Origin: Maritimibacter sp. 55A14
Lineage (GTDB): Bacteria > Pseudomonadota > Alphaproteobacteria > Rhodobacterales > Rhodobacteraceae
Direction: 5' to 3'
NCBI RefSeq assembly: GCF_003122205.1
Contig: NZ_QEYE01000004.1
Span: 62,001-126,000 of the forward strand
DNA: 64,000 nucleotides
A model generated the notes under the pieces. The model had not been told where the DNA came from. It searched no databases and saw only the letters and a program-made list of their open reading frames with translations. Of the stretch, positions 1-8,147 are shown in pieces. A program made the translations under genes and the position numbers. Each line of letters opens with the position of its first letter. The first letter of the stretch is position 1.

Positions 1-1247
1 CTCACCTCCGCGCCGGAGCGTTCCAGGAGCGTCTTGGCGATGAAGAGGCCCAGTCCCATCCCCTCGTAGCCGGGCCGTTCCTCGGCCCGCGCACTGCCAT
101 GCTTGCGGCGGCGCAGGAACGGGTCCCCGATCCGGCCCAGCATGTCCGGCGGGTAGCCCCGTCCGTCATCTGCGACTCGGATGGATATCTTCTCGTCGCT
201 CCATTGCGCATCCACCCAGACGCGGGCGTGGGCGAAATCCACGGCGTTCTGCACCAGGTTCCGCAGCCCGTGGATGATTTCGGGCCGGCGCCAGATCTCG
301 GGCTGCTCGGAATCGCCGCCACGATCCGGCCCAATCTGAAAGATCAGCTCGACGCCGCGCCCCGAATGCGGCTCGGCAGCCTCGCGGATCACCTCTTCCA
401 GCGGGGCGTGGCGGGTGTGCAGGTCGTCCTTCCCGGCCCGCCCCATCGAGCGCATGATGTCGCGGCAGCGATCGGCCTGATCGCGGATCAACTCGACATC
501 CTCGCGCAGGTCGGGCCGGTCGGCCAGTTCCTCGGCCAGTTCCGCGCTGGTCAGCTTGATCGTGGCCAGCGGCGTGCCCAGCTCATGCGCCGCCGCCGCG
601 ACGACGCCGCCCAGATTGGTCAGGTTCTGCTCCCGCGAGAGTGCCATCTGCGTGGCCAGCAACGCCTGCGACATGGAATGCATCTCCATCGTCACGCGCC
701 GCGCATAGGCGGCCAGGAACACCACGCCGATCACCAGCGCGATCCAGAAGCCGTAGAGGAATATCCGCGGCATCAGCAGGATGTAGCCCTGCGCGTCCCT
801 GAGCGGTTCGTTCCAGAGAGCGACAATCGAGATCAGCACGATCGCCATCGCCCCCAGGAAGACCGTGTCGCGCAGCCGCAGCGCCGTCGCCGCGATGGTC
901 ACCGGCGCCAGGATCAGCAGCGCGAAAGGATTGTTCAGACCGCCCGTGAGGTAGAGCAGGAAGGCAAGCTGGCACAGGTCGAAAAGCAGCGTCAGCAACA
1001 CGTCGCGCTCGCCCAGGCGCTTGTTCTCGGGATAGACGAAGACCGCGATCAGGTTGGAGATGACCGACGCGCCGATCGCCAGCAGGCACAGGCCCAGATT
1101 GATGCGCATCCCCAGGTAGAAACTGGCGAAGACGATGGCCGACATCTGCCCGGCGATCGCCAGCCAGCGCAGCATGATGAGCGTGCGCAGCCGCACCCAT
1201 TTGCGGCGGGTGCCGGTCTGGAGGAGAAACGCGCTCGGGTCGGCCAT
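1..1247 (-). CDS. regB: Redox sensor histidine kinase RegB/PrrB (C-terminal end outside window)
   Basis: This is a membrane histidine kinase that senses redox state and phosphorylates RegA. It controls photosynthesis, respiration and fixation genes in relatives. About 415 residues are visible and the gene runs off the left edge (family about 460). The N-terminal half has several membrane segments with the quinone-binding motif GGLNNPF at about 102-108. The H-box HELGTPLATI has H221, and the redox-active cysteine motif DRCRD follows at C261. An N-box (about 334) and G-boxes (about 370 and 402) complete the ATPase. I chose the ATG at 1247 because the protein then begins MADPSAF as in relatives. 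It is divergent from senC-regA, the classic arrangement. Confidence 0.95.
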   Translation of the reverse strand, partial: MADPSAFLLQTGTRRKWVRLRTLIMLRWLAIAGQMSAIVFASFYLGMRINLGLCLLAIGASVISNLIAVFVYPENKRLGERDVLLTLLFDLCQLAFLLYLTGGLNNPFALLILAPVTIAATALRLRDTVFLGAMAIVLISIVALWNEPLRDAQGYILLMPRIFLYGFWIALVIGVVFLAAYARRVTMEMHSMSQALLATQMALSREQNLTNLGGVVAAAAHELGTPLATIKLTSAELAEELADRPDLREDVELIRDQADRCRDIMRSMGRAGKDDLHTRHAPLEEVIREAAEPHSGRGVELIFQIGPDRGGDSEQPEIWRRPEIIHGLRNLVQNAVDFAHARVWVDAQWSDEKISIRVADDGRGYPPDMLGRIGDPFLRRRKHGSARAEERPGYEGMGLGLFIAKTLLERSGAEV

Positions 1248-1347
1248 GATCTTTTCTGGGGTTCTTTGTCACACAAGCCCTGTCCCGACTTGATAGAGAG
1301 CCTATCTTCGCAGATCAACGAAGCTGAACGAGCCGACAGGATTTTCC

Positions 1348-1974
1348 ATGACCCGGATTTACGCCATAACCGCCGCCGTACTCGCCGCCGCCTTCCTGGG
1401 TGCCATCGCGGCGATGTCCTTCCTTGGCCGGGAGGAGGAGAGCGAATTCGCCTCCTGCAGTTCGGCGACCGTCGCGGGTTCCGACCAGATCGGCGGACCG
1501 TTCGAGCTGGTGAATACCGAGGGTGAGACGGTGACCGAAAAGGACGTCTTCACCAAGCCGTCGCTGGTCTATTTCGGTTACACCTATTGCCCCGATGTCT
1601 GCCCGCTGGACAATGCCCGCAATGCCGGGGCCGTCGATGCGCTGACGGGACGCGGCTACGACGTGCAGCCGGTTTTCATCACCGTCGATCCGAAACGCGA
1701 CACACCCGAGGTGATGAAGGATTTCACCGGCTATCTGCACCCGAAGATGGTCGGTCTGACCGGCACGCCGGACCAGACCCGCGCCGCCGCGCTGGCCTAC
1801 CGCGTCTACTTCAAGCTGAACGATCAGGAGGATGACGAGTTCTACCTGGTCGATCACACAACCTATACCTATCTCGTCCTGCCGGGCCACGGCTTCGTGG
1901 AGTTCTTCCGCCGCGAGGCGACGCCGGAACAGATCGCCGATACCGTCGCGTGTTACATCGACGCCCAAACGTGA
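1348..1974 (+). CDS. senC: SenC/PrrC (SCO1 family) copper chaperone
   Basis: A membrane-anchored, thioredoxin-fold SCO1/SenC protein that delivers copper to cytochrome c oxidase and feeds the RegB/RegA redox signal. The 208 residues begin with one membrane segment (about 5-25). The copper site is the CPDVC motif (C81, C85) plus H170 in the VDHTT stretch, all intact. The motif VDPKRDTP typical of SCO proteins is present. It lies between divergent regB and co-directional regA, which fits the conserved regB / senC-regA locus of Rhodobacteraceae. Confidence 0.95.
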   Translation: MTRIYAITAAVLAAAFLGAIAAMSFLGREEESEFASCSSATVAGSDQIGGPFELVNTEGETVTEKDVFTKPSLVYFGYTYCPDVCPLDNARNAGAVDALTGRGYDVQPVFITVDPKRDTPEVMKDFTGYLHPKMVGLTGTPDQTRAAALAYRVYFKLNDQEDDEFYLVDHTTYTYLVLPGHGFVEFFRREATPEQIADTVACYIDAQT

Positions 1975-2039
1975 CATTTGACCGCAGGCCAGCCGCGTTC
2001 TAGAAGTTTGGGAACGAAAGTTTTTCAAGGGACGGATGG

Positions 2040-2594
2040 ATGGCGGAACGCAAGCTGCGCGAGATCGGTGACGACAATTCCCTGCTGATCGTCGACGATG
2101 ACGAAGCCTTCCTGCGCCGGCTCGCCCGCGCGATGGAAAAGCGCGGCTTTGCGCCCGAACAGGCGCTCTCCGTCGCCGCCGGCAAGGCCATCGCGACGGC
2201 TCGTCCTCCCGCCTATGCGGTGGTCGATCTGCGGCTGGAGGACGGCAACGGCCTCGATGTGGTCGAACTTCTGCGCGGCAAGCGTCCCGACGCGCGGATC
2301 ATCGTGCTGACCGGCTATGGCGCCATCGCGACGGCGGTCTCGGCGGTCAAGATGGGCGCCACGGATTACCTGTCCAAGCCCGCCGACGCCAACGACATCA
2401 CCAATGCGCTGCTCGCCGATGGCGAGGAACTGCCGCCGCCGCCCGAGAACCCGATGTCCGCCGACCGGGTCCGGTGGGAGCATATCCAGCGCGTCTACGA
2501 GATGTGCGACCGCAACGTGTCGGAGACCGCGCGGCGGCTCAACATGCACCGCCGCACCCTGCAACGCATCCTCGCCAAGCGCTCCCCGCGCTGA
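2040..2594 (+). CDS. regA: Response regulator RegA/PrrA
   Basis: The cytoplasmic partner of RegB and global redox regulator. The 184-residue protein has a receiver domain (1-125) with the acidic pair DDD near 19-21 and phosphoacceptor D63 in VVDLRL. A proline run (PPPPEN) links it to a Fis-type helix-turn-helix at about 155-180 ending RRTLQRILAKR. Length and linker match RegA/PrrA/ActR exactly. A purine-rich Shine-Dalgarno (AAGGGACGG) precedes the ATG. senC ends 65 bp upstream on the same strand, so the two are probably co-transcribed. Confidence 0.97.
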   Translation: MAERKLREIGDDNSLLIVDDDEAFLRRLARAMEKRGFAPEQALSVAAGKAIATARPPAYAVVDLRLEDGNGLDVVELLRGKRPDARIIVLTGYGAIATAVSAVKMGATDYLSKPADANDITNALLADGEELPPPPENPMSADRVRWEHIQRVYEMCDRNVSETARRLNMHRRTLQRILAKRSPR

Positions 2595-2648
2595 GAGACC
2601 CCGGCCCGCCCGGCCCCTCGACTCCGCCCATATGGCGCGCTAGATTTG

Positions 2649-2663
2649 GAACAAATAGCGAAC
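2649..2663. promoter_or_regulatory. LexA (SOS) box upstream of imuB
   Basis: The sequence reads GAAC-N7-GAAC, an exact match to the alphaproteobacterial LexA operator. It ends 16 bp before the imuB ATG, so LexA bound here would block the promoter. In relatives this box precedes the imuA-imuB-dnaE2 mutasome operon. Confidence 0.85.
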
Positions 2664-2679
2664 ATATAGCTTTCCCGTC

Positions 2680-4299
2680 ATGTCCCGGCGACGTTTCCTT
2701 TCCCTGTGGCTTCCCCGGCTCGCGGCCGAGCGCGTCCTGCGGCAGGCACCCGGTCTGACCGCCCCCCTCGCGATCGTGGCCGAGGCCGCCAACAGCCGGC
2801 ACCTGGCCAGCGTCTCGGCGGCGGCCAGCGCTGCGGGCCTGGCGGCGGGGCAGCGGCTGGCCGATGCGCTGGCGCTCTGCCCCGCGCTGGTCACCCGCCC
2901 CGCCGATCCCGCCACTGAACAGGCGTTCCTGGCCGCGCTGCGCCGCTGGGCCGGGATATTTTCTCCCTGGGTGGCGGAAACCCCGCCGGACGGGCTGATG
3001 CTCGACCTGACCGGCTGCGCGCATCTCTTCGGCGGCGAGGCCGCGCTTCTGGAGCGCATCGAGGCCGGCTGCGCCCGCCACGGGCTGAGCCTCTGCGCCG
3101 GCCTGGCCGACACCCAGGGCGCGGCTTGGGCGCTGGCGCGCTTCGCCGACCAGCCCGCCGCCCCGGCGCGCAGCGGCGATGCGATCGACCAGGAGGCCCG
3201 CGCCACCCGCTCCCGCGCGGCGCGGCGGCACCACCGGACAGGCATCGGCGCGCCGCCCGCGCCCGCCGCCGGCACCGGCCGCATCGCCGCCCCCCGGCAG
3301 ACCCGTAGTGCGCTGGCGCCGCTGCCGGTGGCGGCCCTGCGGCTGGATCCCGATACCGTGGCCGGGCTCAACCGGATGGGGCTGCGGCATGTGGGCGATC
3401 TGGCCGGCGCGCCGCGGGCCCCGCTCGCCCGGCGCTTCGGGCCGGCGCTCACCCGCAGGCTGGACCAGGCGCTGGGCCTTCTGGACGAGCCGCTCTCCCC
3501 CGCGCCGGCGCCGCCGCGCTTCGCCACCCGCCTGACCCTGCCCGAGCCGATCGGGCTCACCGACGACATCCTGGCCGCCATCGACCAGCTGCTGCCGCCG
3601 CTCTGCGCGCGGCTCGAGCGCGCAGGCCGCGGGGCGCGGGCGCTGCGGCTGCAGATCGAACGCTGCGATCGCACGACACAAAGCGTCACGCTGGGCCTGG
3701 CCCGCCCGATGCGGCAGGCCGCGCAGATCCGTCCGCTCCTGGCGATGAAGGCCAACGCGCTGGAAGCCGGGTTCGGCATCGACCGGCTGCGGCTGGAGGC
3801 TTACGTGACCGAACCCGTCGCGCCGCGCCAGGACGCCGCCCACACCCCCCGCGCCGCCGCCCCCGCCGAGGCCGATCTCATAGCGCGGATCGGCGCGCGG
3901 ATCGGGCTGGACGCGATCACCCGCGCCCACCCGGCCGAGAGTCATATCCCGGAAAAGACCGCGCATGACATGGCCGCCGCCTGGTCGGACCCGGCCGGGG
4001 ACTGGCCCGCGCCGCCCGCGCCGCGCCCGCTTCTGCTCTGGCGGCCCGAGCCGGTCACGGTCGAGACGGATGGCCGCCCCCCGGCCGCCTTCCGCTGGCG
4101 CCGGCGCCGGTTCCGCACCGCGCAGGCGGCCGGGCCGGAGCGCATCGCGCCGGAATGGTGGCTCGACGATCCCGACTGGCGCAGCGGCCCGCGCGACTAC
4201 TGGCGCGTGGAAACCGAGGACGGTGCGCGGCTGTGGCTGTTCCACGCCCGCGGGCGGCTGACCTCGGGCGGCTGGTTCTGCCAGGGCGATTTCGGCTGA
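2680..4299 (+). CDS. imuB: DNA polymerase Y family protein ImuB
   Basis: ImuB is a catalytically inactive Y-family polymerase that bridges DnaE2 and the beta clamp during SOS mutagenesis. The 539 residues start with the family hallmark SLWLPRLAAERVLR. The polymerase-like core is followed by a little-finger region and the C-terminal block ending DYWRVETEDGARLWLFHARG, so the protein looks full length. A low-complexity Ala/Arg insert sits near 165-205. It has a LexA box just upstream. No imuA precedes it and no dnaE2 follows, unlike the usual operon. The ATG has no clear Shine-Dalgarno sequence. Confidence 0.88.
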   Translation: MSRRRFLSLWLPRLAAERVLRQAPGLTAPLAIVAEAANSRHLASVSAAASAAGLAAGQRLADALALCPALVTRPADPATEQAFLAALRRWAGIFSPWVAETPPDGLMLDLTGCAHLFGGEAALLERIEAGCARHGLSLCAGLADTQGAAWALARFADQPAAPARSGDAIDQEARATRSRAARRHHRTGIGAPPAPAAGTGRIAAPRQTRSALAPLPVAALRLDPDTVAGLNRMGLRHVGDLAGAPRAPLARRFGPALTRRLDQALGLLDEPLSPAPAPPRFATRLTLPEPIGLTDDILAAIDQLLPPLCARLERAGRGARALRLQIERCDRTTQSVTLGLARPMRQAAQIRPLLAMKANALEAGFGIDRLRLEAYVTEPVAPRQDAAHTPRAAAPAEADLIARIGARIGLDAITRAHPAESHIPEKTAHDMAAAWSDPAGDWPAPPAPRPLLLWRPEPVTVETDGRPPAAFRWRRRRFRTAQAAGPERIAPEWWLDDPDWRSGPRDYWRVETEDGARLWLFHARGRLTSGGWFCQGDFG

Positions 4300-4333
4300 C
4301 CGGACCGCCGCTTTCTTCTTGCTTCAAATATCC

Positions 4334-4356
4334 CCGCCGGAGGCGGAATACTCTTT
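4334..4356 (+). terminator. Hairpin between convergent imuB and yaaA, possible terminator or REP-like element
   Basis: CCGCC-GGA-GGCGG (4334-4346) forms a short stem followed by AATACTCTTTT. It lies in the gap between two convergent genes. The preceding bases (TTGCTTCAAATATCCCC) resemble dispersed intergenic elements I associate with Rhodobacteraceae; that resemblance is from memory and not verified. Confidence 0.4.
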
Positions 4357-4371
4357 TCAGGGCGCCGCCGC

Positions 4372-5148
4372 TCAGGCCGCGGGCCAGGCCCGCACGAACA
4401 CCATCCGGTCGCCCTCCGACAGATCGGGCGCATGGGCATAGCCCCCGGCGTCGAAATCGTGCAGCCCCTCGGGCGCGGTGATCCGGCGCTGGAGGATGAA
4501 CCGCGCCATCGCGCCGCGCGCCCGCTTGGCATGGAAGCTCACGATGCTCCGGCTGCCGTCCCGCTCCTCCAGGAAGACCGGTGTGACGACGCGCGGCCGA
4601 AGCGCCTCCGACACGGCCGAGAAATACTCGACCGAGGCGCAATTCACCAGCAGGTCCGTGCCTGCCGCTTCGGCATCCGCGTTGAGCCGTTCCGCGATCC
4701 GGTCGCCCCACCAGTCATAGAGCGTGCGGCCCCGGCTCGTGCCCAGCCGGCTGCCCATCTCAAGCCGGTAGGGCTGGATCGCGTCGAGCGGCCGAAGCAC
4801 CCCGTAGAGACCTGAAAGGATCCGCAGCCGCACCTGCGCACAGGCGATCTCGTCAGGGTCGAGGCTGCGCGCCTCCAGCCCCTGATAGGTATCGCCCGCG
4901 AAGGCGAAGACCGCCGGGCGCAGGCTTTCAGGGTCCGGACTGGCCGAGAACGCCCGGAACCGCTCGAAGTTGAGCGCGGCCAGGGCCGGGCTGATCCGCA
5001 TCAGCTTCTGCAACTGCGCCGGCGACAGTCTCCGGGCCACGTCCCGCAACCCGGCGGCTTCAGCGGCGAAGACCGGATCCGTCATCGAGCCGCCATAGGG
5101 CGCCTCGGACCAGTCGAGTTTCTTGGCCGGCGATACCACAACCAGCAT
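4372..5148 (-). CDS. yaaA: Peroxide stress protein YaaA (DUF328/UPF0246)
   Basis: YaaA lowers free intracellular iron during hydrogen peroxide stress and binds DNA. The 258 residues show the family start MLVVVSPAKKLD, the central LSGLYGVLRPLDAIQPYRLEMG block (about 118-139) and the C-terminal FHAKRARGAMARF segment. Length is normal. It is convergent with imuB and tandem with recQ upstream, with a 65-bp gap, so it may have its own promoter or share a transcript with recQ. Confidence 0.92.
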   Translation of the reverse strand: MLVVVSPAKKLDWSEAPYGGSMTDPVFAAEAAGLRDVARRLSPAQLQKLMRISPALAALNFERFRAFSASPDPESLRPAVFAFAGDTYQGLEARSLDPDEIACAQVRLRILSGLYGVLRPLDAIQPYRLEMGSRLGTSRGRTLYDWWGDRIAERLNADAEAAGTDLLVNCASVEYFSAVSEALRPRVVTPVFLEERDGSRSIVSFHAKRARGAMARFILQRRITAPEGLHDFDAGGYAHAPDLSEGDRMVFVRAWPAA

Positions 5149-5213
5149 GCGCCTTTCCCCCCGTCATGAGCGTCGCCCGGACCATAGCGTCCCGACAGGC
5201 GGCGTCCAGCGCC

Positions 5214-7256
5214 TCAGGCCTCCTGCAGGACCTCCAGGAAGGCCGGGCCGAAGCGTTCGGCGCGGCGCGCGCCCAGGATGCGCTCCAGCCCCCGCATGTC
5301 CGCCGGGCGCAGCTCCGCCAGCTTCGCGATCAGCCCGGCCGGACAGCTCATCGGCTTGGCCGTGCCGTCCGACCCGCGGGTCAGGTCGCTCTGCACCTCC
5401 AGAAGCCGGTCGTAGAGCAGGCCGCCCGCCTGCCCGGCCAGCCGGCGCCGCGCCGGGTGGGGCCGCTCGGCCGCCGCCCCGGTGATGACCGCAAGGAAGG
5501 CGGCGCCGTATTTCTCCAGCTTCGTGGCGCCCACGCCGGTGATGCCCGCCAGCGCGTCGAGCGTCTCCGGCCGCCGCTCGGCCATCTCGATCAGCGTGCG
5601 GTCGTTGAAGATGACATAGGCTGGCACGCGGGCCTCCTCGGCCAGCGCCCGGCGCTTGGCCTTGAGCGCCGAGAGCAGCGGCGCGTCTTCTTCGGAGACC
5701 AGCGCCTTGACGGCGGGGCGGGCGGCACCGCGGGTCATGGTGTCGCGGCGCAGCTCGATCGCGGCCTCGCCCTTCAGGATCGGGCGGGCGGCGTCGGTCA
5801 TGCGGAAGGCGCCGAAGCGTTCGGGATCGGGGCGGATCAGGTCATGCCCCATCATCTGCCGGAAGACCGCCTGCCAGATGCGCCGGTCATAGGCCCGCCC
5901 CACGCCGAAGGTCGGCAACCCGTCATGGCCGCGCGCGCGGACCTTCTCGGTCGCGTTGCCGGTCAGGACATCCGTCAGGTGGCCCGCCCCGAAGAACTCG
6001 CCCGTGCGCAGGATCGCCGAGAGCGCCATGCGCACCGCCTCGGTCCCGTCGAAGACATCCGCCGGCGTCTCGCAGAGATCGCAATTGCCGCAGGGCTCGG
6101 CGGTTTCGCCGAAATAGGCCAGCAGCTTGCGGCGGCGGCAGCTCAGCGCCTCGGCGAGGCCAAGAAGCGCGTTGAGCCGCGCGTGGTCGGCCGCCTTGCG
6201 CTCCGGCGGGGCCAGACCCTCGTCGATCTGGCTGCGGCGCAGGCGGATGTCGTCGGCACCATAGAGCGTCAGCGTGTCGGCCGGGGCGCCGTCGCGGCCG
6301 GCGCGGCCGATCTCCTGGTAATAGGCCTCGATCGACTTGGGCAGGTCGGAATGCGCAACCCACCGGATATCGGGCTTGTCCACCCCCATGCCGAAGGCCA
6401 CCGTCGCCACCACGATCAGCCCGTCCTCGCGCGCAAACTGCGCTTCCACGACGCGGCGCTCCTCGGGATCCATGCCGCCGTGGTAGAAGGCGGTCTTGTG
6501 GCCCGCCTCGGCCAGCGCGCGGGCCAGCGCCTCGGTCCGCGCGCGGGTCCCGCAATAGACTATGCCGGGCTGACCCTTGCGCGCCGCCGCAAAGGAAAGG
6601 AGCTGTTTGCGGGGGCTGTCCTTGGCGGCGAAGGCCAGCCGGATATTGGGCCGGTCGAAGCCGCGCAGGAAGGTCTCGGGCGCCTGCCCGTCGAAAAGCC
6701 GCGCCACGATCTCCTCGCGGGTCTCGGCATCCGCCGTGGCGGTGAAAGCGGCAAGCGGCACGCCCAGCCGGGCGCGCAGCGCGCCGATGCGCAGATAGTC
6801 GGGGCGGAAATCATGGCCCCACTGGCTGACGCAATGGGCCTCGTCCACGGCGATGAGCCGGGTGCCGATGCGCCTGAGCAGCGCCTCGGTCCCGCCGGAG
6901 GCCAGCCGCTCGGGCGCCATGTAGAGCAACCTCAGCCGCCCCGCGTCGAGGGCGCTGAAGACCTCCTCGGTCTCCGCCTCGGTGTTGCCCGAGGTCAGCG
7001 CACCGGCCACAACGCCGGCCTCGCGCAGGGCGCGCACCTGGTCGCGCATCAGTGCGATGAGCGGCGAAATGACGACCGTCACGCCGTCGTCGCGGCAGAG
7101 CGCGGGCAACTGGTAGCACAGCGACTTGCCGCCGCCGGTGGGCATGATCGCCAGCGTGTTGCGGCCCGCGATCACCGCCTCGACGATCTCTTCCTGTCCG
7201 GGGCGGAAGCGTTTGAATCCGAAAACGGAGGCGAGAACCTCCCGCATGTCCTGCAT
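5214..7256 (-). CDS. recQ: ATP-dependent DNA helicase RecQ
   Basis: A 3'-5' superfamily 2 helicase for recombination and fork repair. With the ATG at 7256 the protein has 680 residues. It shows Walker A TGGGKS near 40, the DEAH box DEAHCVSQWGHDFR, the conserved QEIGRAGRDG motif VI, and a zinc site that includes CGNCDLC. A winged helix and a C-terminal HRDC domain follow (about 510-590). An in-frame upstream Met at 7319 would add 21 residues unlike any RecQ, so I prefer MQDMREVL. Confidence 0.95.
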   Translation of the reverse strand: MQDMREVLASVFGFKRFRPGQEEIVEAVIAGRNTLAIMPTGGGKSLCYQLPALCRDDGVTVVISPLIALMRDQVRALREAGVVAGALTSGNTEAETEEVFSALDAGRLRLLYMAPERLASGGTEALLRRIGTRLIAVDEAHCVSQWGHDFRPDYLRIGALRARLGVPLAAFTATADAETREEIVARLFDGQAPETFLRGFDRPNIRLAFAAKDSPRKQLLSFAAARKGQPGIVYCGTRARTEALARALAEAGHKTAFYHGGMDPEERRVVEAQFAREDGLIVVATVAFGMGVDKPDIRWVAHSDLPKSIEAYYQEIGRAGRDGAPADTLTLYGADDIRLRRSQIDEGLAPPERKAADHARLNALLGLAEALSCRRRKLLAYFGETAEPCGNCDLCETPADVFDGTEAVRMALSAILRTGEFFGAGHLTDVLTGNATEKVRARGHDGLPTFGVGRAYDRRIWQAVFRQMMGHDLIRPDPERFGAFRMTDAARPILKGEAAIELRRDTMTRGAARPAVKALVSEEDAPLLSALKAKRRALAEEARVPAYVIFNDRTLIEMAERRPETLDALAGITGVGATKLEKYGAAFLAVITGAAAERPHPARRRLAGQAGGLLYDRLLEVQSDLTRGSDGTAKPMSCPAGLIAKLAELRPADMRGLERILGARRAERFGPAFLEVLQEA

Positions 7257-7349
7257 GTGGCTTTGGCCCGGTTTATGTCTGCTCGATTGGGTCGAATCTT
7301 TCACATCCCGCGCGGGCAAACAAGCGCGGGCAACCCTCCGGACAGCAAA

Positions 7350-7373
7350 AAGGGGCCACCGCAGCGGCCCCTT
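7350..7373 (-). terminator. Intrinsic terminator of the PRC-barrel gene
   Basis: Arms AAGGGGCC (7350-7357) and GGCCCCTT (7366-7373) flank an 8-nt loop. On the minus strand the hairpin is followed by TTTTTG, so it ends transcription of the gene that stops at 7398, before recQ. Confidence 0.75.
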
Positions 7374-7397
7374 CGCAGGCTTGGGTCCGGTCCGGCG

Positions 7398-7997
7398 TCA
7401 GCCTTCCCAGCGCTCCATCGATTTCAGCTCTTCCTCGGTGGCGTCCACGGTCACGCGCAGACGGCCCATGGTGCCGTCGGCGCCTTCCTCGCGGGAGATG
7501 TTGAGTTGCTCAAGCGGCACGGCCACGGGCTTCTCCCCCAGACCCAGAAAGCCGCCGATATCGATGATCACCTGTTCGATCATGCCGTCGTCGTTAAGCT
7601 GCAACGTGTTGATTTCCCCGATTCTCTCGTCATTGAAGTCATAGACCGAGACGCCTTCAAGCTCCTCGGCGGTCAGCGAGCTTACGTCGCTGACGGACAT
7701 GCTCTCGTCACCGGACGCACCGGCGTCGGCCTGCGACTGCGCGGAGCCCTCTGCGCCTTCGTCCATGCCGGCGTCGCCTTCCGTGGCTGCATCGGCTGAT
7801 GTGGAGGCGCCCTCGTCCATGCCGGCGTCGCCTTCCGTGGCAGCGTCGGCCGAGGTGGCGGCGCCTTCGTCCGTCGCCGCGTCGGCGCCCTCCTGCATAT
7901 TGGTCTGCGCCCCGGATTCGGAACTCATGTGGCTGTCCGCGAAGACCGGCATGGCGGCCATCGCGATGATGGCGGTCGTGGCCATAAGACGTTTCAT
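7398..7997 (-). CDS. Exported PRC-barrel domain protein with internal repeats
   Basis: A 199-residue protein with a Sec signal peptide (MKRLMATTAIIAMAAMPVFA). A Ser/Ala/Asp/Glu-rich linker contains two copies of an 18-residue repeat ending DAGMDE. A PRC-barrel domain follows from about 105 (VYDFNDERIGEI ... VPLEQL). The start at 7997 is favoured because AAGGAG lies 7 nt upstream; the ATG two codons earlier is too close to it. Function is unknown; PRC barrels are small beta-barrel adaptors. It shares its architecture with the exported PRC protein at 20425-20892, which has an exact EcfG promoter, so a stress role in the envelope is inferred. Confidence 0.85.
   Translation of the reverse strand: MKRLMATTAIIAMAAMPVFADSHMSSESGAQTNMQEGADAATDEGAATSADAATEGDAGMDEGASTSADAATEGDAGMDEGAEGSAQSQADAGASGDESMSVSDVSSLTAEELEGVSVYDFNDERIGEINTLQLNDDGMIEQVIIDIGGFLGLGEKPVAVPLEQLNISREEGADGTMGRLRVTVDATEEELKSMERWEG
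7753..7860. repeat. Two tandem 54-bp coding repeats
   Basis: The units 7753-7806 and 7807-7860 are nearly identical and in frame. They encode an acidic 18-residue unit (GA-TSADAATEGDAGMDE) in the linker of the PRC-barrel protein. Copy number of such a repeat can vary by slippage. Confidence 0.85.
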
Positions 7998-8052
7998 GGT
8001 CATTCTCCTTAAATTTCGTGCCCGGCCCGATGCCGTGGCATGATGCCCCGGA

Positions 8053-8078
8053 AACGCCCGCCCCCCCGCTCCGGTTTC
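8053..8078 (-). promoter_or_regulatory. Weak EcfG-type promoter candidate before the PRC-barrel gene
   Basis: On the minus strand the sequence reads GAAAC-N17-CGTT, one mismatch from GGAAC. It would start transcription about 50 nt before the ATG at 7997. Included because the paralogue at 20425 has an exact site. Confidence 0.35.
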
Positions 8079-8147
8079 CCCGTGCGGCGAAAAAACTCCC
8101 GAACAATGTCTGGAACCCGACGCCGCGTGAAAGCGACGCGAGGCGCG

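Noticed and set aside
5166-7799. A very long open frame on the plus strand opposite recQ
   Set aside because: It is a composition artefact of GC-rich codons read on the other strand. The minus-strand frame has all RecQ motifs, while the plus frame has none and is full of Arg/Gly/Ala/His.
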